From: Merdimonas faecis
GTDB taxonomy: Bacteria; Bacillota; Clostridia; Lachnospirales; Lachnospiraceae
DNA length: 64,000 nt
Direction of reading: 5' to 3'
Assembly: GCF_001754075.1 (NCBI RefSeq)
Contig: NZ_MIEH01000023.1
Location: 62,001 to 126,000 of the forward strand
The notes under the pieces were generated by a model, which was given only the letters and a program-made list of their open reading frames with translations, was not told where the DNA came from and searched no databases. Positions 15,973 through 23,699 of the stretch are shown piece after piece. Made by a program: the position numbers and the translations under genes. The stretch's first letter is position 1. Each line of letters opens with the position of its first letter.

Positions 15973-17070
15973 ATGGAATTGATCAAACTGGAAATGACTC
16001 CAAAAGAGCGGGCGCTTGCCTACGCAAGAGGAGAAGAAGTGGACCGGATCCCTACATCTCTTAGCGCTTCAGAGACAGCGCCTCCGCTCTATGGGATCAC
16101 CATCTGTGATTATTATTTTTCCGCAGACGCCATGGTAGAAGTGGAAACCCGGCTGGCAGAAGACTTTCAGGCGGATAACATGGGGATCGGGCTGGGACTT
16201 CGGACGCTGGTGGAGGCGCTTGGGACAGAGCTTGCCTATCCGAAAGAAAGTGTATCCTACATTGTGAAGCCGGCGCTGTCGTCCTTAAAGGATGTGGAAA
16301 ATATGGAACTGATCAATGTGGAAAAGGACGGACGTTTCCCGCTGATTACGGAAGCCTTTGAGCGTCTGCAGGAGCGGTTTGGAGAGGAGAGGATCTTAGG
16401 AAGCGGTCTTGCGGGACCTTTTACGACGGCGGCCAGCCTGTATGGAACAGAAAAATTTTTAAAAGCAACGGTAAAGGATAAAGAAGGAGTGCACAGGCTT
16501 TTGCAGTACAGCACGGATTGTGTGGTGAAGTGCTCCCGGGATCTCAACCGGAAGCTGGGGATCAAATTTACCCTTTCCGAGCCCATGGTTTCTAAAAATC
16601 TGCTGAGCAAGCGGCAGTTCCTGGAGTTTTTTGTCCCTTATCTCAGACAGTGTGTAGAGAGGATGAATGAATTTCAGGGAGCCACCGGCATTCATATCTG
16701 TGGCACTACCCATGACCGGTGGGCGGAAGTGGTGGACGCAGGAGTCAGCAGTTTCTGGGTGGATAACTGCGAGAGTCTGAAAGAATTAAAAGAAGCCTAT
16801 GGGGAAAGGATCGCGATCAGCGGAAATGTGGTACCGGTAGATGTGCTGCGCAACGGCACGCCGGAAGAAATTGCAAAAAACGTCCGCCAGTGTATTACAG
16901 ATGCGGCAGACAATCCCTGCGGCTACAATTTATGTCCCGGGTGTACGACGCCGGTGGGAACTTCCAAAGAAAATATGATCGCATTTATGAATGCGGCTGC
17001 AATATATGGGAGAGGTGCAAGAAAAGGGCATATGCCAAAAGGAATACGAATGGGGACGGGGGATTTTTAG
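15973..17070 (+). CDS. URO-D fold methyltransferase, MtaA/CmuA-like
   Basis: A 365-residue protein of the uroporphyrinogen decarboxylase superfamily. The N-terminal RALAYARGEEVDRIPTSL resembles cobamide-dependent methyltransferases, and the RQAGR motif of true HemE is missing. Zinc ligands of MtaA-type enzymes (H-x-C ... C) are present as H241/C243 and C321 or C324 (NLCPGCTTP). These enzymes move methyl groups between a corrinoid protein and a thiol. No corrinoid protein or activator is encoded nearby. The gene follows metNIQ by 90 bases, behind a terminator. The last seven codons and the stop lie inside a palindromic repeat (17049-17088), so the C-terminus looks replaced by a repeat insertion. 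Confidence 0.8.
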   Translation: MELIKLEMTPKERALAYARGEEVDRIPTSLSASETAPPLYGITICDYYFSADAMVEVETRLAEDFQADNMGIGLGLRTLVEALGTELAYPKESVSYIVKPALSSLKDVENMELINVEKDGRFPLITEAFERLQERFGEERILGSGLAGPFTTAASLYGTEKFLKATVKDKEGVHRLLQYSTDCVVKCSRDLNRKLGIKFTLSEPMVSKNLLSKRQFLEFFVPYLRQCVERMNEFQGATGIHICGTTHDRWAEVVDAGVSSFWVDNCESLKELKEAYGERIAISGNVVPVDVLRNGTPEEIAKNVRQCITDAADNPCGYNLCPGCTTPVGTSKENMIAFMNAAAIYGRGARKGHMPKGIRMGTGDF

Positions 17071-17088
17071 AAATCCCCCGTCCCCATT
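17049..17088. repeat. GGGGAC-type palindromic repeat, locus A, also a bidirectional terminator
   Basis: Perfect 18-base arms (AATGGGGACGGGGGATTT and its complement) around TTAG. The stop codon of the upstream methyltransferase is in the loop. GGGGACGGGGGATTT matches 14 of 15 bases of a box in locus B (23.55 kb). It sits between convergent genes and should terminate both. Confidence 0.75.
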
Positions 17089-17099
17089 GCGGTATATGT

Positions 17100-17705
17100 C
17101 TATTTTCCTTTGATGTCAAACTCCGGGTTGATGGCGTAGAAGTTTTTGCTGTCCAGATGATCCTGTACGATCCTTAAGCTTTCACCAAATCTCTGGTAAT
17201 GGACGATTTCCCGTTCCCGGAGGAAACGGATGGGATCGCAGATCTCAGGATCTTTGATCAGACGAAGGATGTTGTCATAAGTGGTGCGGGCCTTCTGTTC
17301 GGCAGCCATGTCTTCATGGAGATCCGTGATGGGATCCCCTTTGGACTGAAAATAGGTGGCCGTCCAGGGGGTACCGGCGGCCGCCTGGGGCCAGAGGGCC
17401 AGCGTGTGATCCACATAGTACTTCTCGAATCCATATTTTTCAATTTCCTCCGGTGTCAGGTCTTTGGTCAGCTGGTAGACGATGGCGCAGATCATCTCTA
17501 AGTGGGCCAGCTCCTCGGTGCCGATGTCTGTCAGCGTTCCGGTGACTTCTTTATACGGCATGGTGTATCGCTGGGAAAGGTACCGCATGGATGCGGCCAG
17601 TTCGCCGTCAGGGCCACCGAACTGGCTGATGATGACCTGGGCCATCTTAGGATTGGTTCGGGTGATCTTTACCGGGTACTGCAGTCTTTTTTCATAATTC
17701 CACAT
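17100..17705 (-). CDS. cotJC: Spore coat protein CotJC, manganese-catalase fold
   Basis: A 201-residue ferritin-like protein of the CotJC/manganese catalase family. Metal-binding Glu/His residues are seen in ELAASMRYLSQRY, TEELAHLEMI and EDMAAEQKARTTYD, plus REREIVHYQRFGE. It is a coat component of the spore and possibly protects it from peroxide. Last gene of the reverse-strand cotJABC operon, three bases after cotJB. Confidence 0.93.
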   Translation of the reverse strand: MWNYEKRLQYPVKITRTNPKMAQVIISQFGGPDGELAASMRYLSQRYTMPYKEVTGTLTDIGTEELAHLEMICAIVYQLTKDLTPEEIEKYGFEKYYVDHTLALWPQAAAGTPWTATYFQSKGDPITDLHEDMAAEQKARTTYDNILRLIKDPEICDPIRFLREREIVHYQRFGESLRIVQDHLDSKNFYAINPEFDIKGK

Positions 17706-17708
17706 AAA

Positions 17709-17981
17709 TTAGCATCCTCCTTCCTGCCATGGCCACGGTTCGTTGATCCAGCTCCAGCGGTCCGAAGAGGCCGCGGCGGTATCGAGGGTCAGGGGGCCGT
17801 AATACTTTGCATATTCTTTTAGGGATTCCACACGCTGTTTTTTCAAGGTGTCAAAATACTGCTGGGCTTCCTGGTGGTGCGGATGAGTATCCAGAAACAA
17901 TTTGGTATCGTCTGCGGCAAAGCTGACCACATTGATCCAGTTTAACAACTCCCTGCGGCAGGGACGTTTACGCTCTTCCAT
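17709..17981 (-). CDS. cotJB: Spore coat protein CotJB
   Basis: A 90-residue soluble protein of the CotJB family with the conserved LLNWINVVSFAADD and DLDTHP-like LDTHPHHQEA segments and a YGPL motif. GGGAGGTG precedes the ATG at 17981. The start overlaps the end of cotJA by 14 bases. In Bacillus it is required with CotJC for coat assembly. Confidence 0.9.
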   Translation of the reverse strand: MEERKRPCRRELLNWINVVSFAADDTKLFLDTHPHHQEAQQYFDTLKKQRVESLKEYAKYYGPLTLDTAAASSDRWSWINEPWPWQEGGC

Positions 17982-18261
17982 TGCAGACACCTCCCATTCC
18001 CCGGAAAGGTTTATCCAGTTCTTCAAAAATAGTTCCACGCTGGAAGGCTTTCTCGGCTTTGTAGATGTTTCTCCATTCCTGCCAGGGGACATAGGCCATT
18101 GCCAGTGACATATCCGCCAGATCGCCATGATCCATGTCAGGGTTACAGATGTTTTCTGTTGGCAGAGGACAGCCGCCGACCTGGGGCATTGCCGGTGGAT
18201 TTTGGCGCATACATCCGTTCTGACGCATTTGACCAGCTGTATGATATCGATAATTTGGCAT
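17968..18261 (-). CDS. cotJA: Spore coat associated protein CotJA
   Basis: A 97-residue protein with the CotJA core LAMAYVPWQEWRNIYKAEKAF and GTIFEELDKPF. The N-terminal third is Gln/Asn/Pro/Met-rich and low in complexity. AAAGGAG lies before the ATG at 18261; a longer in-frame start at 18315 lacks a site. First gene of cotJABC. A sigma-E-like -10 lies about 65 bases upstream. Confidence 0.88.
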   Translation of the reverse strand: MPNYRYHTAGQMRQNGCMRQNPPAMPQVGGCPLPTENICNPDMDHGDLADMSLAMAYVPWQEWRNIYKAEKAFQRGTIFEELDKPFRGMGGVCNGRA

Positions 18262-18326
18262 CTGCCATGCTCCTTTCAGACAATCTCCGGTTATCCGGAT
18301 CTTGTTCAGATACACTTTTCAATAAT

Positions 18327-18334
18327 ATTGTATG
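18327..18334 (-). promoter_or_regulatory. Sigma-E-like -10 box upstream of cotJA
   Basis: CATACAAT on the reverse strand matches the -10 consensus used by mother-cell sigma-E. No convincing -35 is seen at the expected distance, so this rests on the -10 and on the known sigma-E control of cotJ in Bacillus. Confidence 0.45.
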
Positions 18335-18441
18335 GATATGATGGAAAACTGTGCATATTTTCCGGCCTGTCGGCATATGGTTTCCGGCATTATTCCCTTG
18401 GCGGTCATTTCATTGGCAGCGAGGCAGATAAAAATAAGGGA

Positions 18442-18471
18442 TTGACTTGGAAAGAGGCGGGATGCTATACT
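18442..18471 (+). promoter_or_regulatory. Promoter of the riboswitch-pflB unit
   Basis: TTGACT, 18-base spacer, TATACT with an upstream TGC (extended -10). The transcript would start just before the riboswitch. The rest of the 18.26-18.44 kb gap holds only the cotJ upstream region. Confidence 0.7.
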
Positions 18472-18483
18472 ACGAATGTAAGT

Positions 18484-18593
18484 AACATAGGGACGTCCGT
18501 TACTGACGGATCAGTGGGTTACCACAGGGGAACGGAACGTCTTTGTATCAGCCGACCGTCTGGGCAGCATCTTCAGGGATGCTGCTTTTTTGT
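18484..18593 (+). ncRNA. ZTP riboswitch (pfl motif) with intrinsic terminator
   Basis: Hallmarks of the ZTP/ZMP-sensing RNA are present in order: GGGACGT (18490), TGGGTTACCAC (18515), AGGGGAAC (18526) and the 3' motif CCGACCGTCTGGGC (18552-18565). The expression platform is a terminator GCAGCATC/GATGCTGC plus TTTTTT at 18564-18591, whose 5' arm overlaps the last two bases of the aptamer motif. Ligand binding should therefore allow read-through into pflB when 10-formyl-tetrahydrofolate is short and ZTP builds up. The class was first named after pfl genes. Confidence 0.93.
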
Positions 18594-18691
18594 TGCCGGA
18601 TTTCAGGTAAGACGCGCTTGATATGTGTTTTGCCGGGTTTCAAAAAAGCGGTTCCCGGGATGTCACACACAAAGAAGGAGGAAATACAAAA

Positions 18692-20923
18692 ATGGTTACA
18701 CAGTGGGAAGGGTTTAAGCCGGGAAACTGGCAGGAGACGATTGATGTCAGAGATTTTATCCAGAGGAATTATACCCCCTATACCGGGGATGGATCATTTC
18801 TGAAACCGGCGACTGAGCGGACGAAGGGGCTGCTCCATAGGCTGGAGAACCTGCTGGCGCTTGAGCAGGAATTCGGCGGTGTGCTGGACATCGATACCCA
18901 GACGGTAACGTCGCTTCTGAACTATAAGCCGGGGTATCTTGATAAGGAGAAGGAGATCATCGTGGGGCTCCAGACGGACCGTCCGCTGAAGCGGGGCGTC
19001 AATCCCTTCGGCGGACTTCGCATGACGAGAGAGGCCTGCCGGGCATATGGCTATGAGCTGTCACGGAAGGTAGAGGATGAATTTCAATACCGGACGACCC
19101 ACAATGACGGTGTGTTCCGCGTATATAATAAGGAAACAAAAGCGGCAAGACACTGCGGGCTGATCACCGGGCTGCCGGACGCCTATGGAAGAGGACGTAT
19201 TATTGGCGATTACCGGCGGGTAGCCCTTTACGGCATCGACTTTCTGATCGAAGAAAAGCAGAAGGATAAAGACCGTATCAGCATGGAAACGATGGATGTG
19301 GACCATATCCGCCAGTTGGAGGAGCTGTACCAGCAGATTAATTTCCTGGGGAAATTAAAGGAGATGGCGGCAATGTACGGCTTTGATATCAGCGGGCCGG
19401 CGAAGGACGCTAAAGAGGCAGTGCAGTGGCTGTATTTTGCCTATCTTGGAGCCATCAAAGAGCAGAACGGCGCAGCCATGAGCCTGGGCCGGACCTCCAC
19501 TTTCCTGGATATCTATTTTGAACGGGATCTGGCAAGAGGAATCCTGACAGAGGAGCAGGCGCAGGAGATCATGGATGATTTTGTTATGAAGCTGCGCATG
19601 GCAAGACACCTGCGGACGCCGGAATACAATGAGCTGTTTGCCGGAGATCCCATGTGGATCACTGAATCCATCGGAGGGATGGGAGAGGATGGAAGAACGC
19701 TGGTCACGAAGAACAGCTTTCGGATCCTTCACACGCTCTACAACCTGAAGCCTTCTGCGGAGCCAAACCTGACGGTGCTGTGGTCTGCCGGCCTTCCGAA
19801 GAATTTTAAAACCTATTGTGCCAAGGTTTCCTGTGATACCGATGCGATCCAATATGAAAATGATGATCTGATGCGGCCGAAATTTGGAGACGACTATGGG
19901 ATCGCCTGCTGTGTGTCTGCTATGAGGATTGGAAAAGAAATGCAGTTTTTCGGCGCGCGGGCAAATCTTGCGAAACTGCTCCTGATGGCCTTAAACGGAG
20001 GAAAGGATGAGAAACAGAACATGCAGGTGGGACCGGAGCATGAGCCTTATCAGGGAGAATACCTGGATTACGATAAAGTAACTAAGCTCCTGAGTATCTA
20101 TCGGCCGTGGCTTGCAGCTATGTATGCCAATACCATGAACGTGATTCACTACATGCATGACAAATATGCTTATGAAAAAACGCAGATGGCGCTCCATGAC
20201 ACAGAGGTACACCGGTTCATGGCGTTTGGAATCGCAGGTTTAAGCGTCCTTGCAGACTCTCTTTCGGCGATTAAATACGCGAAAGTCAGATGCATCCGTG
20301 ATGAAGAGACCGGGCTGATCACAGACTATGAGGTGGAGGGAGAGTATCCGGCCTACGGAAATGATGATGATCGGGTAGACAGTATCGCTAAAGAGCAGGT
20401 AAAGCTGTTCTTTGAGGAGTTGAAAAAGCAGCAGCTGTACCGGGATGCAGAGCCGACGCTTTCCATCCTGACCATTACTTCTAACGTAGTTTATGGAAAG
20501 AAAACCGGGGCAACGCCGGATGGAAGGAAGGCTGGAGAGCCGTTTGCACCCGGAGCGAATCCGATGCATGGGAGGGACAAAAGCGGAGCGTTAGCGTCTT
20601 TAAATTCCGTGGCAAAGCTTTCTTATGATGACTGCAAGGACGGGATTTCCAATACCTTCTCTATCGTGCCGCAGGCCATGGGGAAAACGGAGGAAGAGCG
20701 GCTTGCCAATCTGACGGCGGTGCTGGATGGCTATTTTGCACAGATGGCGCATCACCTCAATGTAAATGTGCTGAACCGTGAGCTTTTGGTGGATGCATAC
20801 CATAATCCAGAAAAATATCCGAACCTTACGATCCGGGTGTCCGGATACGCAGTGAATTTCCATAAGCTGACAAAAGAGCAGCAAAAAGAGGTGATTTCCC
20901 GTACGTTCCACCAGAGGATGTAA
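18692..20923 (+). CDS. pflB: Formate C-acetyltransferase (pyruvate formate-lyase)
   Basis: A 743-residue glycyl-radical enzyme converting pyruvate and CoA to acetyl-CoA and formate. The catalytic Cys pair is C406-C407 in ACCVSAM, and the radical glycine is G718 in RVSGYAV. Length and motifs match true PflB rather than diol dehydratases. The ATG at 18692 follows AAGGAGGAAAT; an in-frame start at 18623 lacks a site. The activating enzyme PflA is not adjacent, unlike in many genomes. Formate from this enzyme can feed 10-formyl-THF synthesis, which explains control by the ZTP riboswitch upstream. Confidence 0.96.
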   Translation: MVTQWEGFKPGNWQETIDVRDFIQRNYTPYTGDGSFLKPATERTKGLLHRLENLLALEQEFGGVLDIDTQTVTSLLNYKPGYLDKEKEIIVGLQTDRPLKRGVNPFGGLRMTREACRAYGYELSRKVEDEFQYRTTHNDGVFRVYNKETKAARHCGLITGLPDAYGRGRIIGDYRRVALYGIDFLIEEKQKDKDRISMETMDVDHIRQLEELYQQINFLGKLKEMAAMYGFDISGPAKDAKEAVQWLYFAYLGAIKEQNGAAMSLGRTSTFLDIYFERDLARGILTEEQAQEIMDDFVMKLRMARHLRTPEYNELFAGDPMWITESIGGMGEDGRTLVTKNSFRILHTLYNLKPSAEPNLTVLWSAGLPKNFKTYCAKVSCDTDAIQYENDDLMRPKFGDDYGIACCVSAMRIGKEMQFFGARANLAKLLLMALNGGKDEKQNMQVGPEHEPYQGEYLDYDKVTKLLSIYRPWLAAMYANTMNVIHYMHDKYAYEKTQMALHDTEVHRFMAFGIAGLSVLADSLSAIKYAKVRCIRDEETGLITDYEVEGEYPAYGNDDDRVDSIAKEQVKLFFEELKKQQLYRDAEPTLSILTITSNVVYGKKTGATPDGRKAGEPFAPGANPMHGRDKSGALASLNSVAKLSYDDCKDGISNTFSIVPQAMGKTEEERLANLTAVLDGYFAQMAHHLNVNVLNRELLVDAYHNPEKYPNLTIRVSGYAVNFHKLTKEQQKEVISRTFHQRM

Positions 20924-20944
20924 ATGTGAAATCTGATTTGGCGG

Positions 20945-20998
20945 TTGCATTTTACTTTTATATCTGATTAAATATATACGATGGGAGTGTAATCAGAT
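20945..20998 (+). promoter_or_regulatory. Promoter and start-codon hairpin of the first SEDS gene
   Basis: TTGCAT, 17-base spacer, TTAAAT (20945-20973) is a plausible promoter. A perfect 9-base inverted repeat ATCTGATTA (20962-20970) and TAATCAGAT (20990-20998) loops out the ribosome binding site GGGAG and pairs the A and U of the start codon. If the transcript starts upstream of 20962 the hairpin could limit translation. Confidence 0.45.
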
Positions 20999-22154
20999 GA
21001 GTAAAACCAAACGTGTAAAACGAAAAAGGTCTAACGAAACCATTTATTTTGACTATAGTCTGCTGGCTGTCCTGATCTTTCTGGTCTGCTTCGGGCTGAT
21101 CATGCTGTACAGCGCCAGCGCCTACAGCGCGCTGGTGCAGCACAATGACAGCATGCACTATTTTAAGAGGCAGATCCTCTTTTGTATCGTGGGCTTTATC
21201 GGTATGTATGTGGTTTCCAGAATCGATTATCATTACTATATTAAATGGGCCCGGGGAATTTACTTCGTGGCGGTCGTACTGATGGCGCTGGTGCAGACGC
21301 CGCTGGGTATCGAGGTAAACGGAGCAAAGCGCTGGATCCAGCTGCCGTTCGGACAGCAGCTGCAGCCGGCGGAGATTACTAAGATCGCCGTGATCCTGTT
21401 TATTCCAGTGCTGATCTGCCAGCTGGGAAGAGAAATACGTACGCTGAAGGGTATGGGGCAGGTGTTTTTATGGGGTCTGGTGGCGGCAGGATGTGTATTT
21501 ATCCTGACGGAGAATCTAAGTACCGCTGTCATCGTCATGGGAATTACCTGTGTAATGATCTTTGTGGTCCATCCCCAGACCAGACCTTTTATAGCGGCTG
21601 CCGGTGCGGGACTGGTGCTGATCCTGGTCGGGGTACAGATCCTGGATGCAATGCTTTCTACGAGCGGGAATTTTAGACTCAGGCGTATTCTGGTCTGGCT
21701 GAATCCGGAAGAATATGCTTCAGAAGGCGGATATCAGGTTATGCAGGGGCTTTATGCTATCGGCTCCGGAGGTTTTTTTGGGAAAGGACTGGGAAACAGT
21801 GCGCAGAAAATGGTCATTCCTGAAGTGCAGAACGATATGATTCTTTCTATTATATGTGAGGAACTGGGAGTGTTCGGCGCCATTATCGTGTTGGTCCTGT
21901 TCGGGCTTCTTTTATTCCGGCTGATGTTTATTGCCCAAAATGCCCCGGATGTTTACAGTTCGCTGGTAGTGACGGGAATCTTTACCCATATCGCCTTGCA
22001 GGTATTGTTAAATGTAATGGTAGTGATCAACCTGATCCCCACCACTGGAATCACGCTGCCGTTCATTAGTTACGGAGGGACGTCGATCCTGTTTCTGATG
22101 GCGGAAATGGGAATTGCGCTTGGGATATCGGCGAAGATTAAGATTAAAGAATAA
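20997..22154 (+). CDS. SEDS peptidoglycan glycosyltransferase (FtsW/RodA/SpoVE family)
   Basis: A 385-residue protein with about ten membrane helices that polymerises lipid II together with a class B PBP. Family motifs include LYSASAYS near the N-terminus, the loop NGAKRWIQLPFGQQLQPAEITK, and IPTTGITLPFISYGGTS near the C-terminus. A second SEDS gene (31723) lies in the wall cluster, so one should serve division and the other elongation or sporulation; sequence alone does not decide. The gene stands alone between pflB and degV. Confidence 0.9.
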   Translation: MSKTKRVKRKRSNETIYFDYSLLAVLIFLVCFGLIMLYSASAYSALVQHNDSMHYFKRQILFCIVGFIGMYVVSRIDYHYYIKWARGIYFVAVVLMALVQTPLGIEVNGAKRWIQLPFGQQLQPAEITKIAVILFIPVLICQLGREIRTLKGMGQVFLWGLVAAGCVFILTENLSTAVIVMGITCVMIFVVHPQTRPFIAAAGAGLVLILVGVQILDAMLSTSGNFRLRRILVWLNPEEYASEGGYQVMQGLYAIGSGGFFGKGLGNSAQKMVIPEVQNDMILSIICEELGVFGAIIVLVLFGLLLFRLMFIAQNAPDVYSSLVVTGIFTHIALQVLLNVMVVINLIPTTGITLPFISYGGTSILFLMAEMGIALGISAKIKIKE

Positions 22155-22194
22155 AAGCCTTTTCAATCCGGCATAATTATGTTATGATTAAAAA

Positions 22195-22219
22195 TGTAGT
22201 ATTCAAAACTACATATAAT
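22195..22219 (+). promoter_or_regulatory. Candidate promoter/operator upstream of degV
   Basis: TATAAT at 22214-22219 with a poor -35, directly preceded by an inverted repeat TGTAGT-N7-ACTACA (22195-22213). An activator or repressor may act here. Confidence 0.35.
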
Positions 22220-22273
22220 AGAAGTGGAAGACATGCTGTGAATTGTGAATAATTGCGTGCCGGGAGGTTGAAA

Positions 22274-23113
22274 ATGAGTTATAAGATTATTGTGGACAGC
22301 TGCGGAGAACTGACAGAGGAAATGAAGGCATCGGGACATTTTGAAACTGCTTCTCTGCAGATAGACGTGGCAGGCCATCATATTATTGATGATGAGACCT
22401 TTGATCAGAAGAAGTTTTTAAAGCTGGTGGCAGAGTCTCCGGAATGTCCAAAATCATCCTGCCCGTCGCCGGAAAGATATATGGAAGGATATCACTGTGA
22501 AGAGGATAGAGTTTACGCCGTTACTCTCTCGGCGGAATTGAGCGGTTCTTATAACAGTGCTGTCCTTGGAAAAGAATTGTATCATGAAGAATATGGGGAA
22601 AAGGATATCTATGTATTTAATTCGCGCTCGGCATCAGTGGGAGAAACTCTGATCGCCATGAAAATCCGGGAGTGTGAGGAAAAGGGCATGGCATTTGAAA
22701 AGGTCGTTGAGACGGTGGAAGCCTATATCCGGGAGCAGGACACCTATTTTGTACTGGAGACACTGGATATCCTGAGAAAGAACGGACGGCTGACGGGTGT
22801 GAAGGCGGTGGTTGCCACTGTTTTAAACATTAAGCCGGTTATGGGTGCGACAGAAGCGGGAACGATCTGCCAGCTGGGCCAGGCAAGGGGAATAAAGAAG
22901 GCGCTGGTGAAGCTGGTAGATGAGGTGGTGAAAAATTTAAAGAACCCAAAAGAAAAGGTGCTGGCAATATCTCACTGCAACTGCCGGAAACGGGCGGAAT
23001 ATGTGTGTGATATGCTGAAAGCAAAGGCACAGTTTAAGGATGTGGTTATTTTGGACACAGCCGGAATCAGCAGTATGTATGCGGCAGACGGAGGCGTAAT
23101 AGTGGTTGTATAA
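22274..23113 (+). CDS. DegV family fatty-acid-binding protein
   Basis: A 279-residue DegV/FakB-type protein that binds a fatty acid and presents it to the kinase FakA. Motifs include IVDSCGELTEE at the N-terminus, SAELSGSYNSAVLG near residue 80 and DTLDILRKNGR-like LDILRKNGRLTG near residue 160. GGGAGG precedes the ATG at 22274. A small membrane protein follows after 56 bases, possibly in the same unit. Confidence 0.88.
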   Translation: MSYKIIVDSCGELTEEMKASGHFETASLQIDVAGHHIIDDETFDQKKFLKLVAESPECPKSSCPSPERYMEGYHCEEDRVYAVTLSAELSGSYNSAVLGKELYHEEYGEKDIYVFNSRSASVGETLIAMKIRECEEKGMAFEKVVETVEAYIREQDTYFVLETLDILRKNGRLTGVKAVVATVLNIKPVMGATEAGTICQLGQARGIKKALVKLVDEVVKNLKNPKEKVLAISHCNCRKRAEYVCDMLKAKAQFKDVVILDTAGISSMYAADGGVIVVV

Positions 23114-23169
23114 TTCCTGGGATTGTGGTAAAATACACTTCAGATGTAAACCAGAAGGAGTTAAGTGAC

Positions 23170-23436
23170 ATGAGCCAGGAAAAGGTAGATAAATATAAGA
23201 AAGAAAAAGCAGACCGCAAGAAAAATATCAAAAAGCAGAAGCTGCAGAATGTGGCACGTAAGTGTGTGGTGGGGGTTATCGGTATCGTGCTGATCGGGTG
23301 GATCGGATACTCCGCATACGACACATATCAGTCGAATCGGCCGGTAGACGAGGTTCAGATCGATTATACGGCTATGGATGAGCTGCCTCAGGAACTTGCA
23401 GCTGCACAGGAAGCGGATGCGGCCGCAGCAGAGTAA
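23170..23436 (+). CDS. Small single-pass membrane protein
   Basis: An 88-residue protein: about 30 Lys-rich cytoplasmic residues, one transmembrane helix (~32-49), and a ~38-residue outer tail rich in Ala/Asp/Glu. No family recognised. AAGGAG is 9 bases before the ATG at 23170; an in-frame start at 23125 lacks a site. A strong terminator follows. It could be co-transcribed with degV. Confidence 0.7.
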   Translation: MSQEKVDKYKKEKADRKKNIKKQKLQNVARKCVVGVIGIVLIGWIGYSAYDTYQSNRPVDEVQIDYTAMDELPQELAAAQEADAAAAE

Positions 23437-23449
23437 AAATGCGAAAAGT

Positions 23450-23480
23450 CAACTGTCGTACGGAAACGTACGGCAGTTTT
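23450..23480 (+). terminator. Terminator before the mraZ region
   Basis: AACTGTCGTACG pairs with CGTACGGCAGTT (one G-U) around a GAAA tetraloop, followed by TTTTT. Confidence 0.92.
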
Positions 23481-23481
23481 T

Positions 23482-23564
23482 GATTGGGGACGTACACCTT
23501 TGCAAAAGGTGTACGTCCCCAATCGCGTTTGCCGGTGTCCCCAATCGTCAAATCCCCTGTCCCC
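23482..23564 (-). repeat. Composite GGGGAC repeat, locus B
   Basis: Perfect 20-base arms GATTGGGGACGTACACCTTT (23482-23501) and complement (23505-23524) with a 3-base loop, then on the reverse strand the boxes TTGGGGACACCG (23533-23544) and GGGGACAGGGG (23554-23564). Read on the reverse strand, box order and the 6-base gap between TTGGGGACACCG and GCGATTGGGGAC equal those of locus C (59.5 kb). It lies between a terminator and the mraZ promoter. Confidence 0.8.
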
Positions 23565-23590
23565 AAAAGCAACTATTTCACAAAAAGGGG

Positions 23591-23672
23591 TTGAAATCAG
23601 AGAAAAAGTAGTTTACAATGGGGTCAAGTGGTAGAAAGTGGTTGAAAGTGGAGCTAAGTGGTAGAAAAGTGG
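23591..23672 (+). promoter_or_regulatory. mraZ promoter with MraZ operator array
   Basis: TTGAAA (23591), 17-base spacer, TACAAT (23614-23619). Directly downstream are five direct repeats of AGTGG at 23627, 23637, 23647, 23657 and 23668 (steps of 10, 10, 10 and 11 bases). This matches the repeated GTGG-containing boxes bound by MraZ, which represses its own operon. Confidence 0.85.
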
Positions 23673-23699
23673 TAGCCACTTGGGAGAAGGTGAAGTTCT

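Noticed and set aside
15973-17070. Annotation as uroporphyrinogen decarboxylase HemE
   Set aside because: The N-terminal RQAGR-type motif is missing and the HxC...C zinc ligands of MtaA-like methyltransferases are present; no haem genes are nearby.
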